From Heterobasidion occidentale (lineage: Eukaryota > Basidiomycota > Agaricomycetes > Russulales > Bondarzewiaceae), in NCBI GenBank assembly GCA_039111635.1, contig JBCAQO010000010.1:124001-188000 (forward strand): a DNA stretch of 64,000 nucleotides, given 5' to 3'. A model generated the notes under the pieces. That model had not been told where the DNA came from. It ran no database searches and saw only the letters and a program-made list of their open reading frames with translations. Shown piece after piece: positions 11,361 through 24,244 of the stretch. Position 1 is the stretch's first letter; every line of letters begins with the position of its first letter. The position numbers and the translations under genes were made by a program.

Positions 11361-11632
11361 ATGAAGGGGGAGGGAAACAGGGAAGTTGTTGAGCAGAAAT
11401 TCCTCATTCCATTCACTATCATCTTCACCCTCAGAAACATGTCGTCTACCTCATCTACCATGAAACCTTTGCTTAAAATCAGACAAGGGATCAATATCTA
11501 TTCATACAGTGCTGTACCGGTAACTACTGGGCAAAGCTCAACAACAGAAACGATCTGCATCATGGAGCATATGGAAGCAGACCCTTCCTCACTATATTCA
11601 CCAGCACCTATCTTAACGTGTGGGCTGATTCA
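11361..11632 (+). other. Possible polypurine tract and start of GypsyD 3' LTR
   Basis: ATGAAGGGGGAGGGAAACAG (from 11361) is a good polypurine tract. It is followed at about 11387 by TTGTTGAGCAG, which could open a 3' LTR. The sequence then runs into the N gap, so neither the LTR length nor its other end can be checked. Confidence 0.4.
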
Positions 11633-11732
11633 NNNNNNNNNNNNNNNNNNNNNNNNNNNNNNNNNNNNNNNNNNNNNNNNNNNNNNNNNNNNNNNNNNNN
11701 NNNNNNNNNNNNNNNNNNNNNNNNNNNNNNNN
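11633..11732. other. Assembly gap, exactly 100 N
   Basis: One hundred N bases, the conventional placeholder for a gap of unknown size. It falls inside the putative GypsyD 3' LTR. Confidence 1.
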
Positions 11733-12008
11733 CCGGATGCGAAGCGAGCCGGAGCGAGGACGACGAACCAGGACGAACCGCTCAAGACCGCTCGCGCGCC
11801 TAAACGTCATAGATCTGTGAGTAAGGTGTGTACCAACCTTCGACTTGACCTTTGTTGTTGCATATACAAGTGGAAAGCACCAGATAACGAGGTATGATGT
11901 GTCTGTTTGATCACATTGCCGCTCATCCAGTCCATTTCTCTTCATCTCCACAACAGGCTAGACTCAACGTTCAACAACTCTGCCTCTGATAGCGTGCACG
12001 AAGAGGAA
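11733..12008. other. Upstream region of the DUF3684 gene
   Basis: The first bases after the gap are GC-rich, then the sequence is ordinary up to the ATG at 12009. It presumably holds the promoter and 5' UTR of the next gene. No clear TATA box was seen, and a short open frame here is not supported. Confidence 0.4.
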
Positions 12009-15000
12009 ATGTCGGCAGCTCGTGATGCTCTGGTATGCTCACCAGCAATTGCCTTCCATCTTCCCTCTACGACTGATCATAACTTTCAAGTGGGCCAGTG
12101 GTCATGACGAGACCGTCGAGGTCAATCAGCGCGCTCTCATTGACAAAGTCCTTGCACGGTACTCTGGGGAGTTCACAGGTACGCAAACGACTGTTGTCGT
12201 GCGTGTCGGCAACCACATCTCTTACATCCCCCTAGTCTTCCGCGAACTCCTGCAGAATTCAGATGATGCTGCCTCACGCGCGGTGGAGATACGATTCGAG
12301 ACAAAAGAATATCTGAATCGAATGAAAACAGGGAAGGATGCTCCTGGAATCGAGCAAGAGCAGGCTGACGAAATTGTTCATGAACCGAGTGGCGCAGAGA
12401 GCAAGTTGCCAGATCTCAAGACCGCCCTTGTGCACCAATGGACGTTTAGGAACAATGGCATGGTGTTCAAAGATGATGATTGGAATCGCTTGAAGAAGAT
12501 CGGTACGCACCTCCCATGAATGCTCTATGTGAGGTCATATGATTGAATCCTCAATGCAGCCGAGGGGAATCCGGATGAAGAGAAGATCGGCGCTTTCGGA
12601 GTGGGTCAGTCAGTCCGTCTTGACAAATTACGAGCTTCATAGTGACGCGTGAATAGGATTCTATAGTTTATTCTCTGTGACTGAAGAACCATTCGTGTCG
12701 TCTGGAGGTGAGTGCTAAGTCGGTGTTTTGTTCGGTGCTTCTAAAGTATCGCACATAGGTCGATGGATGGGTTTCTATTGGAAAGACAAGAAAGACCAGG
12801 TAGCCAAATGCATATGATTTTTTCATCGCAAAACTGAAACTAACACCTGTCTACAGTTATACGCTCGTAGAGGCGATCTGCCTTCCTCTGTTGAACCTGA
12901 ATCAGACTCCTGGACGACCTTCGAAATGACCCTCCGCGAACCGACCCCAATTCCCGCAGCCTTTGACTTCACTCGATTCTTAGTGTCGTCGATCACATTC
13001 ATGTCTCATCTCTCTGAAGTCAGCGTTTTCTTCGATGACCATCGACTGGTCAGACTCTCTAAGGACAGCGGTCTTCCTAGTGATGTCCCTTTGCTACGGG
13101 GGCTCAAGAGCTCTAGTCCAACGGGGATCATGAACGTACGAAGTATCCAAACCACGCGTATGTCATCTGCTTCTGAATGAACTCCAATTCATACAATGCT
13201 CACCCGCTCTTGCTAGCGTTGACCATCAAAGCTGAGGTTGTCCGCTGGGTGTACTCTGTCGGAACGGACAAGCCCAGCCCTGCCGCTCCGAAAACGGTAA
13301 AGAGCGCGACTGGTTTCTTCTCATCTCTCTTTTCCGGCTTTGGAGGCAGCACCACTCCGGCGCGCACGCCGACACCCAATCCGATACCTCTCCCAGACCC
13401 TGTCAATTTACTTGAGATAACTAAATCCGGCGTCATACTGTCCATTTTCTCTGCAAATGTCGAAGTCAAGCTAGACAAGAAGTTGGGTGCTGAGCTTTTC
13501 AGATCAACAAAGAAGCAGATGCCGAGCAAGATGCGGTACGAGTTGATCTACGTCAGTTGTGTTGTGTTCTTCTCCATGTTAACATATTCTTACTTTATCA
13601 TCCAAATATAGACAGGCAAAAATGAATACGATGACAGCATCCGAGAAGAGCAGAAGTTGAAGTTTTCTACCGGTAGTGTCTTTCAAGGCCTTCGAGCAGA
13701 TTTAGATGGGTTCGTCAATCATTCAGTGGTCGACTGTCTGCTGATCTAAGTACGTTTTCACCTATAGATTGGGGTCAGCTCGTATCTTCATTGTGCGTGC
13801 ATATTTTTTCCACTCGTTTGGAACTATAGGATTCACTCGAACGAAAGGGTCACTCAACAGGCCAAACCACGGGAATAGGAGGTCATATGGCTGCGCGTTT
13901 CATTCCCACAGTCGAACGTGAATCCATAGATCTCGTGTAGGTGACCTAGCCTTGCTGCGTAGATCCTCAGTCGCTGACTCTCGCCTTAAACAGAGATCGT
14001 AACGTGGCAAGTAAGTAGTGCGATCTCGTATTGAGGTTGCCGTTCTAATCTAGGAAATAGTATGGAATAAGGAACTCCTCCACGTCGGAGGCTTCTTGGC
14101 GCGATCGGCATATGAGATAGAGCTATTCGACATCAAGAAGTTATGGGACAGTGCAATCGCGTCTGGTGACCCGGACTACTCCAAACCCGACCAAGGATAT
14201 CGAGATAGGCTGCATGCCAGGGCACTGCATGCATTGAAATTCTTCACCTTTCATTCCTCCACGCCGTCGCCGATCGTCTCCAGCTCTTTAGAAGGCAGTT
14301 TCTTCACTTGTGCAACCAACCGCTTGTTCCCCATCATGTCCTCAGAAGGCATACGCAATGCGGCTGACGTTCGAGTTCCCGATGCTGCATTCCAGGGATT
14401 CTTGAAGAAGCTCCCCATTATTCCTGACGACATATCGAGCGGGGCCAGGCCGATGATTGAGTCTCTTCAGCGACGAGGCATGATCAAGGAGATTTCCTTT
14501 ATTGACGTACTTGAAGAACTCCGACATCGTCCTCTTTCCGAGCCCGAAATGATCGCCTGCCTCAAGTGGTGGATTGGAATGCAAAAGCAAAGCCACAACA
14601 CGAACCTCCTGCAGATACGGACACAGCTACTCGAGGCTGCTGTGGTCACAATCAGCACTCCGGGAACTAAGGATGAGAAGATCATCCCGTTGTCAACAGT
14701 ACAGACATTTTTGAATACGAGGCATATGGGCTCTTACATTCCTACCGATGGACCACTGCCCGGAAACTTGTTGCCCATCAGTATCAGCAGGTCCTTTGAT
14801 CCGGAAGTTTTATCACTCGTTTTTCCGTGGAAGCAATTGACAATCATTGACTGGCTATTGCATGTCGTGAGCCCCTCTGTCGCCGCATCTGCTGTTGAAT
14901 ACGACGTGACGCAATCGGCGCCATGGTCTGAACGGGTCTTGATGGCACTCTCTCGTGCTTGGCCAACCTTACCCAAGGCAGCGCAAGAAAATGTCATCGC

Positions 15001-18000
15001 AATGTTGAGGACAAAACCGTTCGTACCCACATCTGCTGGATTGAAACTGCCCGAACATGCATACTTCTCGAGCGTCAACCTCTTCCGCGATCTGCCTATC
15101 GTCACTTTGCCATCTGGTGCGCCTGTCAAGGGCCCTGTGGAAAAGTTTCTACAAGCGCTTGGAGTGCGCAAGCATGTCGAGCTGCAAATTGTTTTTGACA
15201 GGTTAGAAATACTGCTGCTAGATCTCCGTCGATAAAATAACGTCTCCCACAGGATGATCAAAACTGGCGACTGGACGATCATTGACCTGGTCAAGTATCT
15301 GGTGTCCGTACAGAGTACTCTGACTCAATTGGAGATGAACGCTTGCAACATACGGCCGCTTTCACAAGAGAGGATGAGCAACCGATCCCGACAAAGAATG
15401 GGGTCATGAAGGTTCCTCGGCACAAAGCGAGCGATTTGTATGAACCTCTGGACGTATTCCGTGAACTGAAACTGCCTGTCATTGACTGGGGAATCGAAAA
15501 CAAGTGGAGGCAATCATCCGAGGAAGGTTCGTCTCATCGAATCTGCTTTTTGAGGCAATCTGATGCTGTCTACGCAGCCAAATTCCTGCATGTCTTGGTC
15601 TCAAACGCTCCCCACCCCTCCGCGTTCTCATCGACATTGCGGCTGGCGCTGAACCGGCGTTACGGCCGAAAGCTTTGAAATACCTCTTGGATGACTTCGT
15701 CTTGAAATACGCTGCCGAGTACAGCCCCCATGATTATGGAGATCGTGCATTCATACCCGCAATCAAGGCAGCTCAACCGTGCATGGCAAAGCCATCTGAG
15801 GTAAGTCAGAAATCAATATTCAGATGCTGCACTAAACATAAACGAGCAGGTTTTTTCTAATTCTGACTGGATGAGTTTAGGTTTCACGGTCGTTCATCCC
15901 GATTTACGCGGGGATTCCTCGACAAAGTTGAAAATACCAAACGACCCACCGACATTCAAGCTAGTATCTCTTCTTGAACGCACTCCACCCAAAGACGAGA
16001 GCGAGGCGCGAAATTGGTTTGAGATTCTGGCAACTCGCATCCCTGGTAAGCTTGTTACGCGGAAGTTGCTGCAGTATGTACCTTGACTTGTCTGCACAGA
16101 CTTTTCGTCGGATGAATTGAGGAAATTGGCCGCATTGCCATTTATTCCAGTCAAGGGGCACCTCCACAGAACCAGGCTCGTCGTCTCTGTCCAAACCAAT
16201 GCTACTTCACCGGTTCCTCGGGAGCAGATTTTCATTCAAAGCTATTTGTCTTCGTGGATTTTGGCTCGCGCGCCAATACGTTTCTCAGTGTTGCGGGACC
16301 AAGCGTGAACCATCAGTGGAAGAAATTGTCCGGATCTTACTTCGAGACCCGCAAGAGTTTTGTAAATTGGCCCAAGGCTCGGAGAAGTACGTTGCGATGG
16401 AAGTGCTTGTAAAGATTGTCTGACTTACATTCTTCCCGAAACAGCTATTTGTTAGAATTACGGAACATCGCCGTCAACAGGCGTTTACTCTCGTCAAATA
16501 TAATCGCCCTTATGAAAAGAGCACCCGTGTTATTAGGGATCCGACGTGTCAAGAAGGCGAAGGCCCCTCAGAAAGATCAAACTGATCTCGATGTGGACGA
16601 AGACGATTGGGAGCCTCAAGATCAGTTAATGATTCCAAGCCGAGTTCTTATCGCGGACGATATGACAGGATATCAGTTATTCGGTGATTCTATGTTTGCG
16701 CTCCTCAAGAAGACTTATTGGAAGGTAAGCATCTTTGACATGGTCTGGCTACGAAAGCTCATTAGTGTTTTAGAATTCTACGCTTCTCTAGGGTCACGCA
16801 GATTAAGCGCATTGATCCAGGAAAGATACGAGAAATCTGGAGAGGTCCCATCCTCGAAGGAAGCATCGAAAACAAAACAATTGATCTTGGAACGGCTGCC
16901 GCTGTTTCTTCATGAGCACACCCATGCCAGGACACGCGTCTCATTCAACTGGTTTAGAACAGGGAATAACTTCATAGTGAAAACTTTTGGCAAGCTTCGA
17001 GTTACCAAGGCTCTGATCTACGATGGAACTCACCTGGCAAGAACCCAGGATGCGTCTGCTGTTGCCGTACGAGAAGGTGGTGGTCCCATCCAGCTTTGGC
17101 TCGCGGGTCACACACAGGTTGATATGTACGAGTGAGTAAATCACATAGGACTGCGGCGTTATCACATTCATATATCACATAGGGTGTCGACATCTCTATG
17201 CCGTTTCCTTTTTGAGTCGCCCAAACCACACGACGCGTTACTTCTTATGACTATTCTCGACACGCCGTTGAAGGCTCTCAAGGCAAGGGGATACAATGGT
17301 CAGTGTATTGTGCATGTTGTCGTATCTCTTGTACTGAGCTGGATGACAGTCGACAGGATCTTACGGCAGCAAAAAGCTGAACGAGAAGCAGCTGAAAAGG
17401 CTGCCCAAGAAAGGCGGGAAGCAGAGGCGAAGGCTGCCCAAGTCGCTCGTGAAACAATGGAGAAGGCTGCGTTCAATGCGAATTCCCAACTCATTCTGTC
17501 AAATAAATCTACGAAACCTGCGCCGGTGCCGGCGCTTCCATCGTCTCCTCTTCCACACGCTTCACAGTCAATACCACCTGAGAATCTTCACCCCATACCG
17601 CCCTCGGCAGGAAACGAGGGGGACCTAAGTAAAGGTCCAGCCTCACAAATGATGAAGTCTCTAGATGCCTTCAAACGCCGACTCGTGAAGAAGAGCGACC
17701 AAGCTTTGCCCCCTACGCCTATACCTATTGAAGAACTACGCCCTCGGCCTTCTTCCTCTTTGGGCGCCGATCTACCAGGGAAGCCCGGGTCTGAATTAAA
17801 TTTGCTTCAGAAATCTCGAACACAACCCCCGCCCCTCAAACGCATGTCACCCCTTTGAGTAACATCGGTGGGTTATTTTCTGTTGCTTTGCCGATTGCTA
17901 TTGATTTTTTTGAGAAGCATCGAACATAAATATGGCCATCAGAGCATGTCAAGAGGAGACGAGTAGTTTTCTCAGAAACCGAGAACATATGCAAATGGTC

Positions 18001-18702
18001 AAGGAGTCTCTGGACGAGGGATACTGTGACGTTTCTGGGCGAGCAGGGGATTTGGACCTCGTCGGTACGTCGCTCAATCAAGAGAAATTTGTTAAGGTCC
18101 TGATGAATGAACACAGGTGTTTCAGGGGGATTCAAAATCTATGCATCGCACGGTAAGACAACATTCTTGCACCTCTCCTACGATCTCTGATGCAAATAAT
18201 CCTAGATATTGCCAACCGAGAAAGTCTTGTTGACCAGCGCCACGACTCTCTCACGAGATTCACCCCTATTCTTGACCGACTCCGTGCGGTGTATAAACTA
18301 CCGTCGTCAAGTCTGCATATATTTTGCGACCTTTCTGGACAATTGATCGCATTCAATCGCAACGGGAGTCTTTTCGTCAATCTGCGATACTACGAGGCGT
18401 GGCGTGAGTGTCTCATCGGCCATGAGCAATATTATTGACCAATGAGAACGTTATCCAGACGACAATGAAGTGCAACGAGGCGACCTGACGAAAGCGTATA
18501 TTTCGTGGTATGTGGTTGCAATTTGTCGGCGTGGTCTGCTTCTTAATCTGACCATTGTCAGGTACTTTACACTTGCACACGAGATCGCGCATAATCTCGT
18601 CCACAGCACAACTCCGAGCACGAGTTCTACTTCTCATCTATCTGCGAGTCATATATGTTGCCTCTCACACAGATTCTAACGGCACCAGAAGTTCGCACAT
18701 AG
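12009..18702 (+). CDS. DUF3684 / HSP90-like (sacsin-type) ATPase, multi-exon
   Basis: The start at 12009 gives MSAARDALWASGHDETVEV after removing an intron at 12033-12090. The next intron is 12179-12235, and many short introns follow. The N-terminal GHKL ATPase shows the N box VFRELLQNSDDAASRAVEIR and the G box KIGAFGVGFYSLFSVTEEP. The long middle matches the fungal DUF3684 family. A Lys/Glu/Ala-rich coiled coil and a Pro-rich stretch (about 17350-17860) precede a C-terminal domain with YFTLAHEIAHNLV, then HNSEHEFYFSSICESYM, ending at 18702. The HEIAH fits the zinc-protease HExxH pattern. Function is unknown; a chaperone-like ATPase is a reasonable guess. Conserved sequence changes frame at about 15325, 15600, 16150, 16288 and 18608, each fitting one missing base, so I treat these as probable sequence errors. 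Confidence 0.8.
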
Positions 18703-18810
18703 ACAACATTAGACGGTCACCTGAATGTGTTTGCTTCATTGTCATGATAGGATATAATACCATTTCTGTATTTCGGAGGAAGTTCATATCAAAGATATCC
18801 ATATTGAGCT

Positions 18811-21519
18811 TCAGACTGTTCTGACTGGTGAAACCCACAACGGCATTTGAGAACCCTTCTCCGGATCACTCGCGAGATAAGGGCGACGAACAACGGCCGA
18901 TTTAGACTTGACATCTTCGAGGGGACAGACATGTCGAACTGGAAAGCACGAACTAAGACAAAGATCATCGCTTTCATCCTTGAAATTTCAGGCCGTTCAG
19001 TAGGGTTGGGTATCGCAAGCGGTGAACAGGAGTCGACGCACTCAATCACCGAGAAGCGGTATCCTATGCAGGCTCGGCTGCCCCCTGAGAATGCTAGGCT
19101 ATTTCCCCAGATTCCGGGAATAGACTGGATGGCCTCTGGCGGGTTTTCCCAGCGCTCAGGCCTGAAGGTTCTGAGTCTCCTCCTGTGAGCGCAAACGTTG
19201 AAGGTTATCTCACTTGAATTCGTGTGCGTCTTCACCACAGCTCTTTGGATCGGTTCGTAGCGAGGATAGGAATGAATATCGAGTCACCCTTGGTCACTCT
19301 AGACCAAACGAGAATAATAATCAGTTCAGCGAAATAGAGGAACACCAAGGGGAATGAAAAGATGTTGGTTGTAACTATCCTGGGCTTACCTCACTTCCCG
19401 CCGCCAGACGCCCTTTTTATCTTCCCACTGCGCCTCTGTCGGTATGATATCGTCTTGATTCGCCACCCGTACAGTGCTCGGCACAGTGAGAAGGAGCGCA
19501 TCGTCTCCCGCACCACAGCGTCAAGATAAGGCAGGCGGTCAAGCTCTTCCATTGTTGGCATGGGCTCGGACGACGCGGATAACAGCTCAGCGCGAAGCTT
19601 TACTTGAGCTTCAGGATGTGTCGAAAGGGCGAATAGCGCCCATGTGACAGCAGTGCTAAATCGTCGAAGCATAATCGCATGTGTCAGAATAAAGCGGAGC
19701 GGCTGCACAGGGTTCTCACTGACCTAGTTGTTTCGTGGCCAGCGACGAGAACGTGGGTACCTCTACAGTGTGTTGTCAATCGGCTATAACCCTTGAACGA
19801 ACAAGATGTGAACAACTCACGCGCCAGCACATCTGCATCGTCCAAGCGTGCCTCAGCTGGCAAGTCGGTCGCCATGTTCGCCTTGACGAGTAGGCTCAGC
19901 AAGTCCCTCCCTTGTACGCTCTTCTTTTCCACTCCGGCTTTTTCCTCTGCTCGTCCGTTGGCGGAGGCATATACGAACGCTTTGCGCTCTGCGAGAAGCT
20001 GGCTCCCAATGCGATACATGGTATTCTGTGCTGCTGCGACAATGCGCTCCCGTTCCCGTTCCGAGGGCTTTCAAACAACGACACGAGTTATTAACTGTGA
20101 TTGCACTGTGACGCTCGAGAAAAGGTTCACAATAATTCTCAAAGGTGGGAAGACTGCCTGTAGCACAGGCAGCACCGCACCGAATCCGCCAGGGCTATGG
20201 AACATCGTCCGAACGGCCTCGTTGAGCTCATTTGGCTTACCGTGTGAGTTAAGCGCGTTGAAGCTGTAGTTAAAGCCTGTACTCGCCCACCGCCATGTAA
20301 GTTCGACGATTTTAGGATAGTACATTAAAAGACGTTCGACCTGCGAGTCCGATCACGTCTAATGTCATCTTGCTCAGCCAGTCGCACACATCGATGATGG
20401 CTTTCTCCCCGTTATCATTGCCATTCACGGTAGAAGCCTTGTGAATCTCGACAGACCAGAGGTCGCGCAGCTGCCGAAGACGATCGAAAATGAACCGACC
20501 ATGTACACGGTCCGAAGTGACGATGAACGCATCCCTCACCTGAATAGACTTCTCAAGGAAGATACTCGTGAGCTCACGGATTTGAGGTGACCCAAACGCG
20601 GGACTCTGCGAGTCACATCATTCAATCAGCCAGTTCTGTGAAGTTACCATACGAAATGTACCATGATTCTGCGCTGTGTTATCGTGCCATAGAGGTCGTC
20701 AGCGATAGGAATTCCCTACACGAACTGGAGAAGATGTTTTACCTGTTTCTATGTTGTTCACTGTGATCGCACCATGTCAGAATATGCCCCCTCACGCGAA
20801 TGGTGCGTTACCTTCAGCGAACAACAGTCCTGGGGCAAGTGCAAGACAAGTCAGCAACCCATGGAAAGAAAGGAAATCAAATGCCTCAAGAATAAGGCTC
20901 GATAACTAAAACTACAGAATCAAATACTTAGATACTTTTAGATCGAGAAGAAACCTCAACCGAAGGCTATCATCGGTTCGTGTCTCTGATCCGTCTTTTC
21001 GAAGACGCGACGCTGAAACAATTGGCTGCGGCAAGCGTAGAGCACGGTATTCCGCAGTGCGAAACATATACAGTGCAGAGCCTTAGGCGTGAATTAGACG
21101 AACCTCGGCCTAGAATCTGACCCAGGTTATATCGAACTTGTTCTGGTTTCTCATAGATCTGGGGATGCGACAGGATATGGCTCGTAGCTTTGTTGTCCAT
21201 CATTACGAGACGGTCACTCTGCACCAGGTGTACGTGAAAACCAAATTAACGGAAACTAGGGCTAACGCACGTTAAAGAATCCCTTGTACTTGTACACGGG
21301 CCCGTATTCTCTCCAGCGCTCATGCAACTCCATCGCCTCTGCCGTGAATATCTCTTTGAGATTCCCATAGAAGAAGCTGTTCGACTTTGGCCCCTTCAAA
21401 TCGCGCAGAGGAGAGAAATAGGGATGAAAGACGCGGCGCAAGAGCTTGGCGACGTAATGCACAGTCACCACGGTGCTGAACGCGAGCCCGAGCCTAAGCA
21501 GGGTGCTGGCAGTAATCAT
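18811..21519 (-). CDS. Cytochrome P450 A, frame-broken paralog
   Basis: Microsomal haem monooxygenase. It starts at 21519 with the anchor [20 protein letters not shown], followed by the hinge [13 protein letters not shown]. Further exons give [49 protein letters not shown], the I-helix region (AGHETT), the K-helix ETMR and the haem loop [17 protein letters not shown] near 19045-19110. The end at 18811 is inferred by matching P450 B. Three one-base frame changes are needed: about 19488 (after the ETMR helix), 19240 (before PERW) and 18921 (near the end). It is convergent with the DUF3684 gene, 109 bp away. Substrate is unknown. It is either a recent pseudogene or affected by sequence errors. 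Confidence 0.75.
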
Positions 21520-21824
21520 GGTGGGACCAAGGCGACGAGGGAACACGGAGGAAGACGAGGAAGGACATGCTGATAGATAAAGGTACAGATGCAGCGGAAT
21601 GGGCGTAATGTGTCCATCGGTCATCTCGGTCGCGTGCCGTCCGCCCGCGTCATCTGGACCCGGTTCAAGGTCACGCATACTGTACGTTGCCTGCAACAGA
21701 AAATGGTCTATTGGAATCCTACATCTCCTACAAGTACGAATACAGCAAGCTGAGCAAAAGCAGAAAAAAAATGACGAGAAATGACTTGCACCCAGATTGG
21801 CACCTTACCCCGCATTCCCTGCAT

Positions 21825-24244
21825 TTACTCTTTGATCGCCGAAATCCATAAAGGCAACTGGGACCCCTTTTCTCGCTCGCTCGCCAAGAACGGTCTACGT
21901 ATAGCCGCGGCTTTGACTTTCACGTCCTCAACAGGCACCGCCATCTCAAACTGGAACGCGCGGACGAGGACAAACACGAGGGCTTTCATTCTGCGCGAAC
22001 GCGAAGTGAAAAGGATCGCCAGTTTCTGATTAGGTGTGTGCAAGATGATCTTAAATAAACAGCTACGCACTCGATGACAGAAAAGCGGTAGCCGATGCAG
22101 GCCCTGCTGCCTCCAGAGAACGCAAGGTTGCTTCCCCAGACGCCAGGGATGGCGTTGGCAGCTTCTGGCGGACTGTCCCAGCGCTCAGGCCTGAATTCAT
22201 GCGCGTCTTTGCCCCAGATCTCTTCTGAACGATTGATTGCGAGTATCGGCACGTCCAACATATCGCCTTTGGTTACTCTGACACATACCGTGTGCATAGC
22301 ATCAGAAGACCTCTTTTGAAGGCAACAAAGAGGATGACCCACCGCATCTCACTCCTTGCCACCCCTCGTCGATCTACCCACGTTCTATCCATTGGGATGA
22401 CATCCTCTCGACTCGCTACCCGTATGACACTCGGCACCGGCGAATACACTCTGAGGGTTTCCCGAACCACTGCATCGAGATAGGGCAATGCCTGGAGCTC
22501 GTCCATCCCAGGCAGTGTCGTCGACACCGAGGCAAGTTCTCTACGTAGTTTGGCTTGTACGTCGGGGTTCGTGCTGAGAAAGAACAGGATCCACGTGACG
22601 GCTGTGCTATAGATGCGTCATGGGCGTAGAAGTGTCGGCTTCGAGCGCTTATGGACGAAAGGGCGAACAAACCTTGTGGTCTCATGTCCCGCGACGAGAA
22701 AAGTTGGAACCTCTAGAACGGATACAGAGTCAGCCTATCTCTCATGAACCCGTGGACTCCAGAGCTTACGAGCCAAGACTTCCTCATCGTCCATCCGATA
22801 CCCCTCTGGTAGGTCTGTCGCCATATTCGCCTTGACGAGCAAACTCATCAAGTCCCTGCCCTGGACGTTCTTCTTCTCTACTGCTGCCGGCGTCGCCCCT
22901 TTCTCCTCGCCCGTGCCAACGCCAGCTCCTCGGAGCGGCGCAAGCACGGCCACCTTCTTCTCTGCCAACAGCTGTTGCCCCACACGCTCCATGGTCTGCC
23001 TCGCTGCTCTCACGGTGCGATCACGTTCGGAGGGCTGCAACGAGGTCCCATCATCATCAGGGCGAGGAGATCCGAAGACACCGCGGAGGGGATACCCACG
23101 ATGAGGCGCAAAGGCGGGAATAGGGCCTTCAGAATCGGTAGCGGAGAGCGGAACCCTTGTGGGTTTTGCAGCATCTTCCGGATCGACGTGTGTAGCTCAT
23201 TCGGCGTGTCTTCGGGGTTCAGGGCGTGAAATGCATAGTTGAATCCTACTCCCTTGTGTGAGTGGTAGAACCACGCTCACGAATGACACACGCACCCGCG
23301 AGACCGATGATATCCAGAGTGACCTTGTTCAACCAGGCATTAACATCAATTTTCGCTTTTCCCTCGCTACGGCCATCGGCTTGTGCTTTCAGAATCTCTG
23401 AGGTCCAGATATCCTGTAACTATTGGCAGATGGCGGTCGTCGCCATTTTCCCCAAAAAGCTCAAGAGAAATAACTCGCCTGCGAGGATTTCTCGAGAAGT
23501 ACCTCCGTCAGTTCGCGGAGGTGAGGAGGCCCGAACGCTGGACTCTGCTATGCATTAGATTGCAGCAAAATAAACGCGAAAAAAGGTTTCGCTTGCCATG
23601 ATTCTACGCTGCAGGTAGCCATGAATGAGGAGCAGTATTTGTGAGTCGTACTTAGACAAACTGACCTGACGTTTATGAGTCTCGCCTGGGCGTGGGGTAG
23701 TATGAGATGGAGAGCGAGCGACAACGCTAGGTCGTACCTTCCACGAATAGCAGACCTAGCCCAACAATCAATCCTGATGAACGAGTGGAACGTGGAGACA
23801 ACTCACCCGGGCCCAATACCTGACCCAGAGAATACCGAATCTGTTCGGGCTTCTCGTATATTTGAGAATGCGACAGGATATGTCCCGCAGCCTTGCAATC
23901 AATCATCACAAGTCTATCGACCTGCATGCCGAAGTGACCCATGCCCATTTCAGTCCACACGCGAGAGAAACCAAAAGCGTCCACCGCACGTTGAATATTC
24001 CCTTGTACTTAAACACGTCGCCGTACTCCTTTCTCCACTGCTCATGCACATGGCCATCCTCCGCGTCAAAGATATCCTTTATGTTCCCCATGAAGAAGCT
24101 CTTCGGCTTTGGACCTCGTACGTCCCGGAGAGGGGAGAAATACGGATGCACCACACCGCGAACGAGCTTGAGGCCATAGTGCACGACGACGGCGACACAG
24201 AGTGTGAGCACGGCAACCAATATCGAGCTGATGCTGAGATCCAT
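21825..24244 (-). CDS. Cytochrome P450 B
   Basis: Tandem paralog of P450 A, 306 bp upstream of it and with the same intron positions. It starts at 24244 with a membrane anchor ([20 protein letters not shown]) and hinge [15 protein letters not shown]. It continues through [56 protein letters not shown], the I-helix AGHETT, K-helix [18 protein letters not shown] and haem loop [17 protein letters not shown]. The last exon reads [18 protein letters not shown] to the stop at 21825. No frame change is needed. Two consecutive introns (complement 23545-23596 and 23420-23478) begin with GC instead of GT. Substrate cannot be told from sequence. A pair of related P450s may act in secondary metabolism or xenobiotic oxidation, but no other pathway genes lie next to them. 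Confidence 0.85.

Larger units (their letters stand above)
7801..11632 (+). mobile_element. GypsyD: old Ty3/gypsy element, pol and 3' end
   Basis: A plus-strand Ty3/gypsy pol (RT, RNase H, integrase) is followed by a purine-rich tract at about 11361-11386 and a possible 3' LTR start. The scaffold gap at 11633 cuts it. No 5' LTR was found. The pol frame has more than ten in-frame stops and one frame change, so the copy is dead. It differs clearly from GypsyA, B and C. Confidence 0.8.

Noticed and set aside
15320..18610. Calling the DUF3684 gene a pseudogene
   Set aside because: All frame breaks fit single missing bases, with no nonsense codons or large deletions. Sequence error explains this better.
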